Assembly (NCBI GenBank): GCA_035549015.1
Contig: DASZRW010000070.1
Span: 62,001 to 126,000, forward strand
Source: JAFDZV01 sp035549015
GTDB taxonomy: Bacteria; Bacteroidota; Ignavibacteria; OLB7
DNA length: 64,000 nucleotides
Direction: 5' to 3'
In this document: positions 1 through 8,634 of the stretch, piece after piece
Position numbering within the stretch: position 1 is the first letter of the stretch
How the letters are laid out: each line of letters opens with the position of its first letter
Made by a program: the position numbers and the translations under genes
Notes under the pieces: generated by a model
What the model saw: only the letters and a program-made list of their open reading frames with translations
What the model was told of the DNA's origin: nothing
Database searches by the model: none

Positions 1-1505
1 AGGCCGTAGACATGGCCGGCGAACTTCGCGCCGTTCTTGCCGATCAGCCAGTGATCTTCACCCGGCGACACGGCCATCGAGCCCCAGACCAGGTCGGTGC
101 CCGGGATGCGGCGGGTGAACGGGAAGGTTGCCCCGTTCTCACGAACGATGTTCTGTGCCGAAAGGGTATCGGTGACCACATTGATGTAGTGCGACATATT
201 CCCCGGGTTGGTCGGGGCATAGTACGGCGCGAAGGATGGCCACTGCTCACGCGGGGTCATCTCCGTCATGTACGGTGCCCAGGCGGACCAGTCCGTACAG
301 GGAATGCCGCGGAAGCAGGGGGAGGAACCCTCGAACTTCACGATTGCCGATGAGTGCATCATCGCCATCGCCGGCTGCTCCATATGGAAGGAAACCGCCT
401 GAGGCTGACCCAGTGCAACTTCCTGGAAGTCCGATGGCTTTACATTCACCTTGACCTGGGTGGTACCACCCGGTGAGAGGTAGTAGCCCTTGATCGCCTT
501 GCCGCTCGCATTGTATACGCGAACAAACTCGCGCAGACGCTCGGCGTCCGAGCCGATACCGGGGCGATGGTTATCCCACGTCGGCATGAATTCGAACTCC
601 TTGCCGAACTGCTCGGAGGGAGGAAGCCATTCGATGATCGAGTTCTTGTAGGCGTTGTTCTTGAGGCCCACGTTGTCGTACACCACCTGCACGCGGGTGT
701 TGCCGCTGATGACGCCGACCGGCTTGTCGGCGAGGATCAGGGTACCACCGATGTCGTCCTGCTTGTCGGCCTCGGAGCTGGTATCCACCTTGGTCTGAAC
801 CTGGTAGGCCTCGCCCTCGTTGAGGGTGATGGTGGAGGGGGTACCTCCCTCGAAGCCGCGGAGAATTCCGTTACCAGGAATGAAGCTCACATGGGTGTTG
901 TCGTATGCGGCGATCACCAGAGCCTCGCCGGCACCCGGCTTCGGCGTGCTGGGGACTTCCGTTTCGCCGGCGATACCGATCTCGTTCACGATTTCGCCCG
1001 GGATACCGGCCACAACGTAGTTGGTGCCCCATTCTTCAACCGGGATCGGCGTCCATGCTTCAACAGCCTGAATGTGTGCGAAATAGCAGTAGAGGACAAT
1101 CGGATAGTCGGACTCCACCTTGAAGGTGTTGCGCGACACCGAGTTGCTTACATCCACAACGGCACCGGCGGCCAGGGAGTAGGTCTTGAACTTGCCGGCT
1201 TCCAGATTGAGAACCACACTGGCACCACCGTTGCCCGTGATCTTGACCTTGTTCTTGACGGCCGAGAAGATCCAGAGCGACGCCTCGGGGCGCACGCGGT
1301 TGTTCGGATATCGGCTGTCGAGCTGATTGGTCGTCGTATCGGGATAGGCGATCAGATAGTAGGTTCCCGCAGCATTGTCATCGAGCTGCGGATCGCTTCC
1401 CTGTGCGTGTGCCCCGGTTGGGAGCAGCAGCGCGCAGACAAGGGTGAAGAGGAAGACTGCTGCCAGTCCGATACCTCTCCAAGCGTACGCAGATGCCCTT
1501 TGCAT
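1..1505 (-). CDS. Secreted IgGFc-binding-like protein (3' end off window)
   Basis: This minus-strand gene starts at ATG 1505 and runs off the left edge, so about 501 residues are visible. Residues 1-35 form a signal peptide (basic start, long hydrophobic core, AHAQ cleavage site). The mature part is rich in beta-strand-like segments. It contains phrases typical of the IgGFc-binding N-terminal domain found in many Bacteroidota surface proteins, for example TPIPVEEWGTNYVVAGIP and ADKPVGVISGN. Such proteins usually carry further repeats or a C-terminal sorting domain, which cannot be checked here. A GAGG lies 8 bases before the ATG and a TATATAA lies upstream. The family name comes from animal mucin-like proteins; the bacterial role is unknown, probably surface adhesion. 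Family call is moderate; secretion is well supported. Confidence 0.6.
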   Translation of the reverse strand, partial: MQRASAYAWRGIGLAAVFLFTLVCALLLPTGAHAQGSDPQLDDNAAGTYYLIAYPDTTTNQLDSRYPNNRVRPEASLWIFSAVKNKVKITGNGGASVVLNLEAGKFKTYSLAAGAVVDVSNSVSRNTFKVESDYPIVLYCYFAHIQAVEAWTPIPVEEWGTNYVVAGIPGEIVNEIGIAGETEVPSTPKPGAGEALVIAAYDNTHVSFIPGNGILRGFEGGTPSTITLNEGEAYQVQTKVDTSSEADKQDDIGGTLILADKPVGVISGNTRVQVVYDNVGLKNNAYKNSIIEWLPPSEQFGKEFEFMPTWDNHRPGIGSDAERLREFVRVYNASGKAIKGYYLSPGGTTQVKVNVKPSDFQEVALGQPQAVSFHMEQPAMAMMHSSAIVKFEGSSPCFRGIPCTDWSAWAPYMTEMTPREQWPSFAPYYAPTNPGNMSHYINVVTDTLSAQNIVRENGATFPFTRRIPGTDLVWGSMAVSPGEDHWLIGKNGAKFAGHVYG

Positions 1506-1659
1506 AGAGACAACCTCGTGTTGGGTTAGGAGTAGAGAGTTTATATACAACATGTTTTGGTACGATGCCGGAGAAATGTACCCTTGCAGGATCCAGCTGC
1601 CGGAACGCAAGGATTCCATTCCTATAAAAACAAGTGAAGCGCCATCAAGTTCCACTTTG

Positions 1660-1687
1660 AGGCAAAAAATCTGAAGATTTCCTGCCT
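1660..1687 (-). terminator. Probable terminator of the di-heme cytochrome gene
   Basis: Read on the minus strand, AGGCAGGAAATCT and AGATTTTTTGCCT can pair over 13 positions (two G-U) with a two-base turn. It lies 11 bases after the stop of the cytochrome gene. The U-rich part is inside the 3' arm rather than after it, so it is not a textbook terminator. Confidence 0.45.
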
Positions 1688-1698
1688 AACCGCTGTCA

Positions 1699-3075
1699 TT
1701 AGAGCGATTCGAGAAACTTGACGAGAGCGTCACGCTTGCTCTTGTCGAGCTGCCGGACGTACTCGCGCGACTGCTGGGCCTCACCTCCGTGCCACATGAT
1801 CGCCTCGATCAGGTTGCGGGCACGGCCGTCGTGCAGGAAGTTGGTGTGGCCGCTCGCGAGCGCGGTCAAGCCGATGCCCCACAGGGGTGCCGTACGCCAT
1901 TCGCTTCCGGAGGCATAGAAGTCCGGGCGACCGTCGGCAAGATCCTGGCCCATGTCGTGGATGAGCAGGTCCGTGTAGGGATGGATCAACTGGTTGGAGA
2001 GCTCCGCGATCGGGTGCGAGCTGGTCCGCATCGACGGGATGTGGCAGGAGGCACACTTGGCATCCTTGAACACCTGCTCACCCTGAAGCACCGTGGGATC
2101 GTTCACATTGCGGCGGGCCGGGACGCCGAGGGTCTGGCAGTAGAACGCCGCCGCGTTGAGCGTCACCGAATCCACCTCCACCTTCCCCGTGCTCTTCGCC
2201 ACCTGCGGCTGCCCATAGCATGATTCTTCCGGGAAGAGGTAGCTGGTGATTCCCATGTCCTGGTTGTAGGCACCGGCGGACTGCTGCAGCAGCGAAGGCG
2301 TGTTGGCCTTGTGGCCGAACCGGCCAAGCGATCTGCCCCCCTTGATGACATCGGTCACATAGTTCGGGCGCCCGGAGATTCCGTCGCCGTTGGCGTCGTT
2401 CTCGTCGGCGAAGCTCAGGATCGTCGATTCCGGCACGGCCTCGAGCAGGCCAAGGCCGAAAACGACCGGGGCAACGCGCGGAGAGAGCATGACGTTCGGA
2501 GGGAGGGGTATGTACGTGTTCGTGATAACGTACGTCGGCACTCGAAGGCTGTAGGGGGTTCCGTCGGCGAACTGCCCCGGACGCTCCGCATAGCTGATCT
2601 GTACACTCCCTTCCGGAGCAACTCCGGCAATGGAACGCTGCTGGAGCTGGCCGCCGAAACCGGGAACCGGATTGGGGGCGCTGTTCGGCTCGCTGCTCGG
2701 AATGCTGACACGGAACAACATCGAGGCGAGCTGTTCGCCCGGTTCCGGCGGGGTACCACGCCCATCGGCCACATGGCAGCCACGGCAGCTCGTGTTGTTG
2801 TAGACAGGACCCAATCCCCACTGAACCGGTCCACTCGAGACGAAGAATGCCTCGAACGCCGCATCACCATCCTTGTGGAAGGCGAGATGGTCGGCAGTGA
2901 GGTTCGGTGCAGGCTGCGAAAACGCGTCGCTCGAGGCATCCATAATGGTTGCGGTGCCGCCGGAGAGACGCAGATCATCAGGCGTCGATGGCTCGGATGT
3001 GCTGCTGCAGGCACCGAGCGCCAAGGCGAGAATGGGAATCAGCCCGAACGATAATCCAGTAGCGTTGCGTGTCAT
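1699..3075 (-). CDS. Di-heme c-type cytochrome lipoprotein, DUF1111 (di-heme oxidoreductase) family
   Basis: The 458-residue protein begins with a lipoprotein signal ending LALGAC, so Cys23 should be lipidated and the protein anchored in the periplasm or outer membrane. Two CxxCH haem-attachment sites are visible: CRGCH at residues 97-101 and CASCH at 341-345. Spacing and surrounding sequence match the DUF1111 family, related to MauG and di-haem peroxidases. The start at 3075 is chosen because an in-frame extension to 3186 would place 37 residues before the signal peptide. The imelysin lipoprotein lies directly upstream in the same direction. Imelysin-DUF1111 pairs recur in Bacteroidota and Proteobacteria and are linked to iron-regulated uptake. 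The precise redox substrate is unknown. Confidence 0.85.
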   Translation of the reverse strand: MTRNATGLSFGLIPILALALGACSSTSEPSTPDDLRLSGGTATIMDASSDAFSQPAPNLTADHLAFHKDGDAAFEAFFVSSGPVQWGLGPVYNNTSCRGCHVADGRGTPPEPGEQLASMLFRVSIPSSEPNSAPNPVPGFGGQLQQRSIAGVAPEGSVQISYAERPGQFADGTPYSLRVPTYVITNTYIPLPPNVMLSPRVAPVVFGLGLLEAVPESTILSFADENDANGDGISGRPNYVTDVIKGGRSLGRFGHKANTPSLLQQSAGAYNQDMGITSYLFPEESCYGQPQVAKSTGKVEVDSVTLNAAAFYCQTLGVPARRNVNDPTVLQGEQVFKDAKCASCHIPSMRTSSHPIAELSNQLIHPYTDLLIHDMGQDLADGRPDFYASGSEWRTAPLWGIGLTALASGHTNFLHDGRARNLIEAIMWHGGEAQQSREYVRQLDKSKRDALVKFLESL

Positions 3076-3145
3076 CGTAATGCTGTCTCGTGAATAAGTT
3101 GCTACTTCACTTTCGACGTACGAATGTTCTGCCGGGAAACGATTC

Positions 3146-3173
3146 GGGAGCCTGTTCGACAAAACAGGCTCCC
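3146..3173 (-). other. Intercistronic stem-loop between imelysin and cytochrome genes
   Basis: GGGAGCCTGTT (3146-3156) is a perfect inverted repeat with AACAGGCTCCC (3163-3173), leaving a 6-base loop. There is no following T-run on the minus strand. It sits between the imelysin stop and the cytochrome start, so it may be a partial terminator or an RNA-stabilising element setting unequal expression of the two genes. Confidence 0.6.
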
Positions 3174-3192
3174 ACTGTTCTGCCACCCTCGG

Positions 3193-4290
3193 TTACTGCT
3201 TCGGGATGCCAAGGGCCTCGATAACGTTCGTGCCCACCAGGCGGTTGATCTCCGAAACCGAGAAGCGAGCCGTCTGGATGCTGTTCCGGCTGTTGGTAAC
3301 GGCATCACCGAACGTTGGGTTGATGCTTTGAATCTTCGTCAACGCATCGGTCAGCTGCGCCGTGACGGAGCTGTCGAGTGCGGCATCCTTGGCATGCACG
3401 AGCACCGTGAAGCCCTTCCCGGAGAAGGTGCTGTAGGTGCCGAGGTACATGCTCTGAACGCCAAGTACATTGTCGATGAAGTCCGCCTTGGAATTGCTGC
3501 TGAACCGTGCTTCCTCGAAGTCCAAGTTCTGATTGGTGAACGGGATGCCCATCTTGGAATTGTTGAGCTCGTCCATCAACCGTGCCATGCCGCGCAGTGC
3601 GTCACCAACGGCGGCGACCTGCGTGGAGTAGGTGCTTCCTTCCTTGCCGGCCATGTAGAACTTGGAGCCGAAGTCGCTTCCTCCCTCGGAGGCCGGGACC
3701 CATGCCTTCAAGAGAGTCTCCGTGGCGCCCTTGAAGCTCAGCATGCAGCCCACCATGTAGTCCAGCTCGCGCGGCGTAAGTGCTGACGCCGTCTTGGTGC
3801 CGTCGTTCCCCCAGAGCAGGAACTCGACCGCATGTGCGCCCTTCACCGTTCCTTCGGAGTTGTCGAAGAATGTCTTGTCCAGCACTTCATTGGAATCCAG
3901 AGTGCTCTGAAGCTTGTTCTCATCCAGCGGCCAGCTGTCGACGGCAGGGTCGATCCCCATGCTGCTTGCCGGGCCGAAGATGTATGCCTCGCCGGCCTCC
4001 CAGGGATGACGTGCCCGCTTCCACGCATCGCGTGCAGCCTGAAGATTCTGCTCGTTCGGCTGATCCTTCAATGTGTTGATCGCCGTCTGGAGCTCACCAA
4101 CCCGGGTATCGAAGTCCCGGAACGTTGGAATGATGACGTTGTTCGTCAGATCCTTCAGCACATCCGACGTTGTCTGGTCCCACGTCGAGGTGGGTGGCGG
4201 AGTGACGGTGTTTTTGCAACCGGTTGTCAGAAGCGAGAGACCCAGCAATCCGGAGATCGCCAACGTGAGATGGTACTTGCGTAGCTTCAT
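3193..4290 (-). CDS. Imelysin-family (M75/EfeO-like) lipoprotein
   Basis: The 365-residue protein has a lipoprotein signal (LSLLTTGC, Cys25). The imelysin signature GxHxxE is present as GAHAVEFLLWG, with His153 and Glu156. The family folds as two four-helix bundles and includes IrpA and the EfeO domain. Members were first described as peptidases (M75) but are now mostly seen as iron- or metal-uptake proteins, and nothing here shows proteolysis. The downstream gene encodes a di-heme DUF1111 cytochrome, a common partner. A TTGACA occurs upstream on the minus strand near 4358, without a convincing -10. Iron regulation is inferred from the family; no Fur box was identified. Confidence 0.87.
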   Translation of the reverse strand: MKLRKYHLTLAISGLLGLSLLTTGCKNTVTPPPTSTWDQTTSDVLKDLTNNVIIPTFRDFDTRVGELQTAINTLKDQPNEQNLQAARDAWKRARHPWEAGEAYIFGPASSMGIDPAVDSWPLDENKLQSTLDSNEVLDKTFFDNSEGTVKGAHAVEFLLWGNDGTKTASALTPRELDYMVGCMLSFKGATETLLKAWVPASEGGSDFGSKFYMAGKEGSTYSTQVAAVGDALRGMARLMDELNNSKMGIPFTNQNLDFEEARFSSNSKADFIDNVLGVQSMYLGTYSTFSGKGFTVLVHAKDAALDSSVTAQLTDALTKIQSINPTFGDAVTNSRNSIQTARFSVSEINRLVGTNVIEALGIPKQ

Positions 4291-4922
4291 GGTGCGTAAC
4301 GTGCTTGTATGAAGGTTGGGTTAACCGTAATTCCTGCTTCGAATCCGAATATCCGTGTCAACTGTCTCGCGGGGCCTTCCTGAGAGTCGAGATACGCCCC
4401 GATAACACAAAGACTGTTACAGGGGCTATAGCGTGACTAGAAGGAAGACCCCATAGGGGGTGATATGTCGCGTGCAGCGCGACATTTTTTTCGTACTAAT
4501 AGCGTCAGGGGCTGCCGGAGAGATCCGCCGCTGCATCGAGTGCCTGCCGCACTGACGATACCCGGCCATACTAGAAGTGACGCCCGCATCGTGCAACGAT
4601 TGTGATGCTGCACGGGGCGTTGAAATCGGCGAGGGGAGCGGCCGGACCCGGAGGGGGCCGCGTCGGAAGGGGTGAGGGCCTACTGCAGGAACCGATCAGC
4701 CTGCATGAAGGCCGGATAAACCGCGCATCCTGGGCTGAAAAGCAAGGATATGAGGTCTGTCTCGAACTCAATGATACAAAAAACGCTGCGATTCGAGATC
4801 ACTTTTTTTCCTGGTTTACCCCGATCCTTTCACGACAACCGGATCCTGCCCGCAAGACCCGCAAGCATGCGTTCTGCAACGGGAACCCGGATGTCGAATC
4901 AAGAGCTACATGACATGGTGGT
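4291..4922. other. Gene-poor interval between imelysin and rlpA-like genes
   Basis: This 632-base stretch has no convincing protein gene. The open frames present (for example 4602-4913 plus) lack family features and have an unnatural composition. It should hold the imelysin promoter near 4320-4360 on the minus strand. It also contains a clear plus-strand terminator at 4465-4491 with no plus-strand gene before it. Confidence 0.6.
4465..4491 (+). terminator. Orphan plus-strand intrinsic terminator
   Basis: ATGTCGCG (4465-4472) and CGCGACAT (4478-4485) form a perfect 8-bp stem with a 5-base loop, running into seven T residues (4485-4491). The T-run lies only on the plus-strand 3' side. A second small hairpin, ACCCC/GGGGT with an ATA-centred loop, lies just upstream at about 4448-4462. 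No plus-strand coding sequence precedes it, so it may end a small RNA or antisense leader transcript. Confidence 0.6.
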
Positions 4923-5336
4923 TCAACTGCCGGGATCGCCCCAGGCGAGCACCTCGATGCGCACCCTTGCAACGCCGTCCCGCGTCAGCCCGATCTCCTC
5001 GGCCGCGCGTCGGGAGACATCCAGCACCCGCGTTTCCTTGAACGGGCCGCGATCGTTCACCCGAACTTCGGTGCTCTGGCCGCTTTTGAGGTTGGTAACC
5101 CTGAGGATTGTGCCGAACGGGTATGTACGATGGGCCGCGGTACGCTCAGACTGCGAGAACGTCTCACCGCTCGCCGTACGCCGCCCCTCGAACGCGTCCG
5201 CATAGTAGGATGCATCCCCCTCCTGGACAAGCAGCATCCCGGGCCGCGAGGCAACTGCAGCCCGGCTTGCCGGCAGGCATCCCAGAAACAGAGTCGATAG
5301 CATGACGGCCAGTGCTCTCAGGGCGAGTCTGCTCAC
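4923..5336 (-). CDS. rlpA: RlpA-like double-psi beta-barrel lipoprotein
   Basis: The 137-residue protein has an export signal with lipobox-like LFLGC (Cys20). A single double-psi beta-barrel follows: EGDASYYADAFEGRRTASGETFSQ, then AAHRTYPFGTILRVTN, VRVNDRGPF and LDVSRRAAEEIGL. These are the RlpA hallmarks (GxASxY, TASGE, HrtlPfGt, VxVNDRGPF). RlpA proteins bind or cleave denuded peptidoglycan at septa. This one is short and lacks a C-terminal SPOR domain, so septal targeting is not supported. The mannose-1-phosphate guanylyltransferase gene lies 110 bases upstream in the same direction. Confidence 0.85.
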   Translation of the reverse strand: MSRLALRALAVMLSTLFLGCLPASRAAVASRPGMLLVQEGDASYYADAFEGRRTASGETFSQSERTAAHRTYPFGTILRVTNLKSGQSTEVRVNDRGPFKETRVLDVSRRAAEEIGLTRDGVARVRIEVLAWGDPGS

Positions 5337-5446
5337 GAATCAACCTCATCGAACAGTGTCGGAAACTTTCTCTCGTGCACGCTCTCGTGCAGGCGGGCCG
5401 ATTCCGGTTTCGCCCCGGACCTCCGGACGCACCGGGGGGAAATCCC

Positions 5447-6532
5447 TCAGAGCAACCCGTTGATCTTCTTCCGCCGGAGGTAATCCACAACGGCCTGAAC
5501 CCGCTGCGACTGGCCGCGCTTGCAGATCAGCAACGCATCCGGCGTGTCAACGATGATCAGGTCCTCCACGCCGACCGTTGCCACCATCTTGCCGGCCGTT
5601 CTGACAAAGGTCCGCTGGGTGTCGATGGTGACGACGTCGCCGACAATGGAGTTTGCGTTGTCGTCCTTGCGCGAGAGGCGATAGGTCTCGTCCCAGCTTC
5701 CAACATCGCTCCAGCCGAACTCGCACTGCGTCACGTACACGTTGTCCGCCTTCTCCATGACGCCGTAGTCGATCGAGATGGGATGGATCTGGCTGTAGAT
5801 GCTCTCCAGCCGATCTTGGTAGTCATCGGTCTCCTGCGCGGCGTGGATGGCCTCGATCTGTTCGTAGAGGTCGGGGAGATAGCGTTCGATGGCCCGCTCG
5901 ATCGTGTCCACACGCCACACGAACATTCCGCTGTTCCAGAGGAAGTCGCCGCTTGCCAGGAAGCGTTCGGCGGTGGGCAGGTCCGGCTTCTCCGCGAACG
6001 TCAGCACCGGGCGCAGCCCCTCGGAGTGGAACCGATTCTCCGGGCCGGGCTTTTCGCCGTGCTGAATGTAGCCGAATCCGGTCTCGGGCCGCGTGGGCAT
6101 GATGCCCATCGTCACCAGGCATCGCATTTCATGCGCGGCATCGCAGGCCAGGCGCAGCTTGAGCTGGAACTCGCCGACGTTCTGAATGAAGTGATCGGCC
6201 GGCAGAACAACCATGATCCCTTCCGGGTCCAGATCGCGCAGCCTCGATGCCGCGAGCGCGATGCAGGGGGCGGTGTTGCGGCCGAACGGCTCCGCAATCA
6301 GGTTCCCCATCGGGATCTGGGGCGCCTGCTCCCGGAAGCCCTCGATCTGGGCCTTGTTGGTAACGATGAAGATGTTCTCGTACGGAATCATCGGCTGCAG
6401 GCGCGAGATCGTATTCTGGATCATCGTCCCTTCGCCAAGGATGTGCAGAAGCTGCTTCGGTGATTTCTCGCGGCTCTTCGGCCAGAGCCGGGAACCGACA
6501 CCGCCCGCCATGATGACGGCGTAAATATTCAT
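5447..6532 (-). CDS. manC: Mannose-1-phosphate guanylyltransferase
   Basis: The 361-residue enzyme should make GDP-mannose from mannose-1-phosphate and GTP in the cytoplasm, for polysaccharide or glycolipid synthesis. The N-terminal nucleotidyltransferase signature is clear: AVIMAGGVGSRLWPKSREKSPKQLL at residues 5-29. EPFGRNTAPC, LPADHFI and an FxEKPD block (TFAEKPDLPTA) follow. The C-terminal type II isomerase domain of longer bifunctional enzymes is absent, so this is the short monofunctional form. The start MNIYAVIMAGG at 6532 is preferred over an in-frame upstream start at 6568, because the nucleotide-binding motif normally begins within a few residues of the N-terminus. The gene follows alr on the same strand after 65 bases. 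Confidence 0.92.
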   Translation of the reverse strand: MNIYAVIMAGGVGSRLWPKSREKSPKQLLHILGEGTMIQNTISRLQPMIPYENIFIVTNKAQIEGFREQAPQIPMGNLIAEPFGRNTAPCIALAASRLRDLDPEGIMVVLPADHFIQNVGEFQLKLRLACDAAHEMRCLVTMGIMPTRPETGFGYIQHGEKPGPENRFHSEGLRPVLTFAEKPDLPTAERFLASGDFLWNSGMFVWRVDTIERAIERYLPDLYEQIEAIHAAQETDDYQDRLESIYSQIHPISIDYGVMEKADNVYVTQCEFGWSDVGSWDETYRLSRKDDNANSIVGDVVTIDTQRTFVRTAGKMVATVGVEDLIIVDTPDALLICKRGQSQRVQAVVDYLRRKKINGLL

Positions 6533-6597
6533 AGGAGTTGAGTAGTTCGTCAGATTGGTTTCGCACAAGCCCTGCTTCGTATCCTGCCGGTGCAGCG

Positions 6598-7749
6598 CTA
6601 CGTTCGTTCTCCGTTCTGCACGTCGTCCGGTATCGGCGGGGCCTCGATGCGCGGCACGCGCCGTGATATTCCCGTGCAGATCTCGTATGGGATGGTGCCG
6701 GCACGTGCCGCGATATCCCAGGCATTGATCTCCTCACCGTCGGAGCTCCCGATCAGTATCACTTCATCGCCGGGTTGGGAGCCATCTACGGGGCCAAGGT
6801 CAAGCATAACTTCGTCCATGCAGATCGTACCAACCACCGGAACGCGGCGTCCGCGAACGATGGCGGTCAGGTTGTTCGTGAGGATGCGCATCACACCATC
6901 GGCATAGCCGATCGGAACGGTTGCCACCAGCGTGTCGCATGGCGTGAAGTATCGGCGCCCATAGCTGACGGAGGTGCCGGCCGGCATGCGCGTTACGTTG
7001 CCGATCACCGAACGGAGGGACATCACCGGCGCCAACCCGGATGCACTCTGGAGTTCAGGCGTGGGATGATAGCCGTACAGGGCAAGCCCCGGCCGAACGA
7101 GCGTGTAGTGCGAGGCGGAAAAGTTAAGGAGGCCGCCGCTATTTGCGATATGAATGTCCCGGAATCGGAAGCCCGCGTCGAGTGCCATGCGCACGGTGTG
7201 GTCGAAGATTCCGATCTGTTCCATCGTAAACGAATTCTGCGGTTCGTCGCTGGTCGCGAAGTGCGAGGCGATGCCAACGATCTCCAGGGAATCGAACGAG
7301 GAGCAGAACCCGAGTACGCTCAACGCATCCGCAGGACGGGCGCCGTTGCGTCCCATGCCGGTGTCCACGAACAGATGCACGCGAACCCGGCGCCCGGCGG
7401 CATCTGCCGCTGCGGCCATGCGGCTCGCCATCTCCGGTGTGGAGAGCACGGTTTCGATATCGTGCTCCGGGAACAGATGATACTCCCCTTCGAGCGGCGG
7501 GGGGAGCACTGCCACGGTGCCGGTAACGCCGAGTTCGCGCAGGCCGATCGCCTCCTGAATCGTTGCCACACCGAATGTGTCGATACCGCACTCCTGCAAT
7601 ACCGGAATGCAGATCGCCGCGCCGTGGCCGTAGCAGTCGGCCTTCGCGATGCCCATGATTCTGGTCGTCGCCGGAATCCGGCTGCGCAGAATGGAGACGT
7701 TGTTCCGAAGCGCGTCGGTGTCGATAAGCGCACGTGTGGGACGGATCAT
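6598..7749 (-). CDS. alr: Alanine racemase
   Basis: This 383-residue PLP enzyme interconverts L- and D-alanine for peptidoglycan. The PLP lysine is Lys36 in MGIAKADCYGHG. The second catalytic base is Tyr263 in TSVSYGRRY. VGTICMDEVMLDLG and the barrel segments RVRVHLFVDTGMGRNG and HIANSGG are also typical. Length is normal for the family. The ATG overlaps the TGA of the upstream DUF971 gene as ATGA, which implies translational coupling. Confidence 0.95.
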   Translation of the reverse strand: MIRPTRALIDTDALRNNVSILRSRIPATTRIMGIAKADCYGHGAAICIPVLQECGIDTFGVATIQEAIGLRELGVTGTVAVLPPPLEGEYHLFPEHDIETVLSTPEMASRMAAAADAAGRRVRVHLFVDTGMGRNGARPADALSVLGFCSSFDSLEIVGIASHFATSDEPQNSFTMEQIGIFDHTVRMALDAGFRFRDIHIANSGGLLNFSASHYTLVRPGLALYGYHPTPELQSASGLAPVMSLRSVIGNVTRMPAGTSVSYGRRYFTPCDTLVATVPIGYADGVMRILTNNLTAIVRGRRVPVVGTICMDEVMLDLGPVDGSQPGDEVILIGSSDGEEINAWDIAARAGTIPYEICTGISRRVPRIEAPPIPDDVQNGERT

Positions 7750-8057
7750 CGAGTCGCGGCCTCCCGCGGAGGGGCGAGTTCCCTGATCAGCGCATATGGG
7801 AGGATGCAGTTCGCATGGCCATCCTCCCAGATGATTTGAATGGCCGAACTGCCTACCAGATTCACTTCACGAATGTTCGTTGCTGCGGGGGAAAGCAGGG
7901 GAAGGTAGGTGGCCGATGCCGAACGTGCGCGCGTCCGGCAGGCACTGCACGGGCACTCTGTCCGCAATGTCTGCGTTGCGATGCGGGACTCGCTGCCGTC
8001 CTGCCACGTGATGGCCAGAACGGAGGGCGACGGCTGATATATTTCGATTGGATGCAC
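7746..8057 (-). CDS. DUF971-domain protein
   Basis: The protein is about 103 residues if read from the GTG at 8057, 8 bases after the stop of the upstream membrane-protein gene. Core features fit DUF971: HPIEIYQPSPSVLAITWQDG, then LRTECPCSACRTRAR, and a C-terminal IQIIWEDGHANCILPYALIREL. The CPCxxC cysteines suggest a metal site, as in the N-terminal domain of gamma-butyrobetaine hydroxylase-like proteins. DUF971 proteins often lie near iron-sulfur or tetrapyrrole genes, but the function is not settled. Upstream in-frame codons would overlap the preceding gene and have unnatural composition, so they were not used. The stop overlaps the alr start. Confidence 0.75.
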   Translation of the reverse strand: MHPIEIYQPSPSVLAITWQDGSESRIATQTLRTECPCSACRTRARSASATYLPLLSPAATNIREVNLVGSSAIQIIWEDGHANCILPYALIRELAPPREAATR

Positions 8058-8064
8058 GCTGGAA

Positions 8065-8397
8065 TCAGAAGATGCGCTTCCGCTCCTGCGGCTGCACAAG
8101 CACCAGCACAATGACGAGAAGCGACAGGGCCGCGAAGATGGCCTCCAGCCCGGCAGGCAGAAGCCCATGACCCCTGCCGAGCCAGACGTATCCATGCCAC
8201 CCCGCCAGCAGCAGGGAGAGCACGAGCCCGATCATCAACGCGCGGCGCGACTTCTTCTGGATCGCAAGCCCGCTGGCGATCAACACGAGACCGGCAACAA
8301 TCGTTGCAACGGCAGGCAGGGGTGCGTCGAATCCGAGGCAGCCGCCAATAATGGCGACGAGACCGAAGAGCATTTCGAACAGGGCAGCGGTTCTCAT
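8065..8397 (-). CDS. Small integral membrane protein
   Basis: The 110-residue protein is almost entirely hydrophobic, with four likely membrane helices: MLFGLVAIIGGCLGF, AVATIVAGLVLIASGLAI, ALMIGLVLSLLLAGWHGYVW and LEAIFAALSLLVIVLVLV. A basic KKSRR loop separates helices two and three. Size and pattern resemble TMEM14-type small membrane proteins, but no diagnostic motif was recognised. The start at MRTAALF (8397) avoids a 36-residue basic leader. It lies just before the DUF971 and alr genes and probably shares their transcript. Confidence 0.7.
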   Translation of the reverse strand: MRTAALFEMLFGLVAIIGGCLGFDAPLPAVATIVAGLVLIASGLAIQKKSRRALMIGLVLSLLLAGWHGYVWLGRGHGLLPAGLEAIFAALSLLVIVLVLVQPQERKRIF

Positions 8398-8634
8398 GGA
8401 TACCGGACGTGGAGTCGGTTGATGCGAAGCGAAGGATGCTAGGCCCGGCATCCCCCCCGGCCGGCAGTCGTTGCCGCTGCACGGCCATCGGTACGGCGGT
8501 GACAAACATACACCATCGCATGCAAACTCGATGCTACGACGCGTTACACCTGCGTACTCCCGAATCCCGGCGGAGGGATGCGCCTGCGGAAACGCATGCC
8601 GGCCGGTGCATACTTTGGGACCGACCGGAGCGTA

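Noticed and set aside
567..1529. A 320-codon plus-strand frame opposite the IgGFc-like gene
   Set aside because: The minus strand reads as a secreted protein with a clean signal peptide, so the plus reading is a shadow.
4602..4913. Possible small plus-strand gene in the gap before rlpA
   Set aside because: The 103-residue translation has no domain, no signal and no codon pattern like its neighbours.
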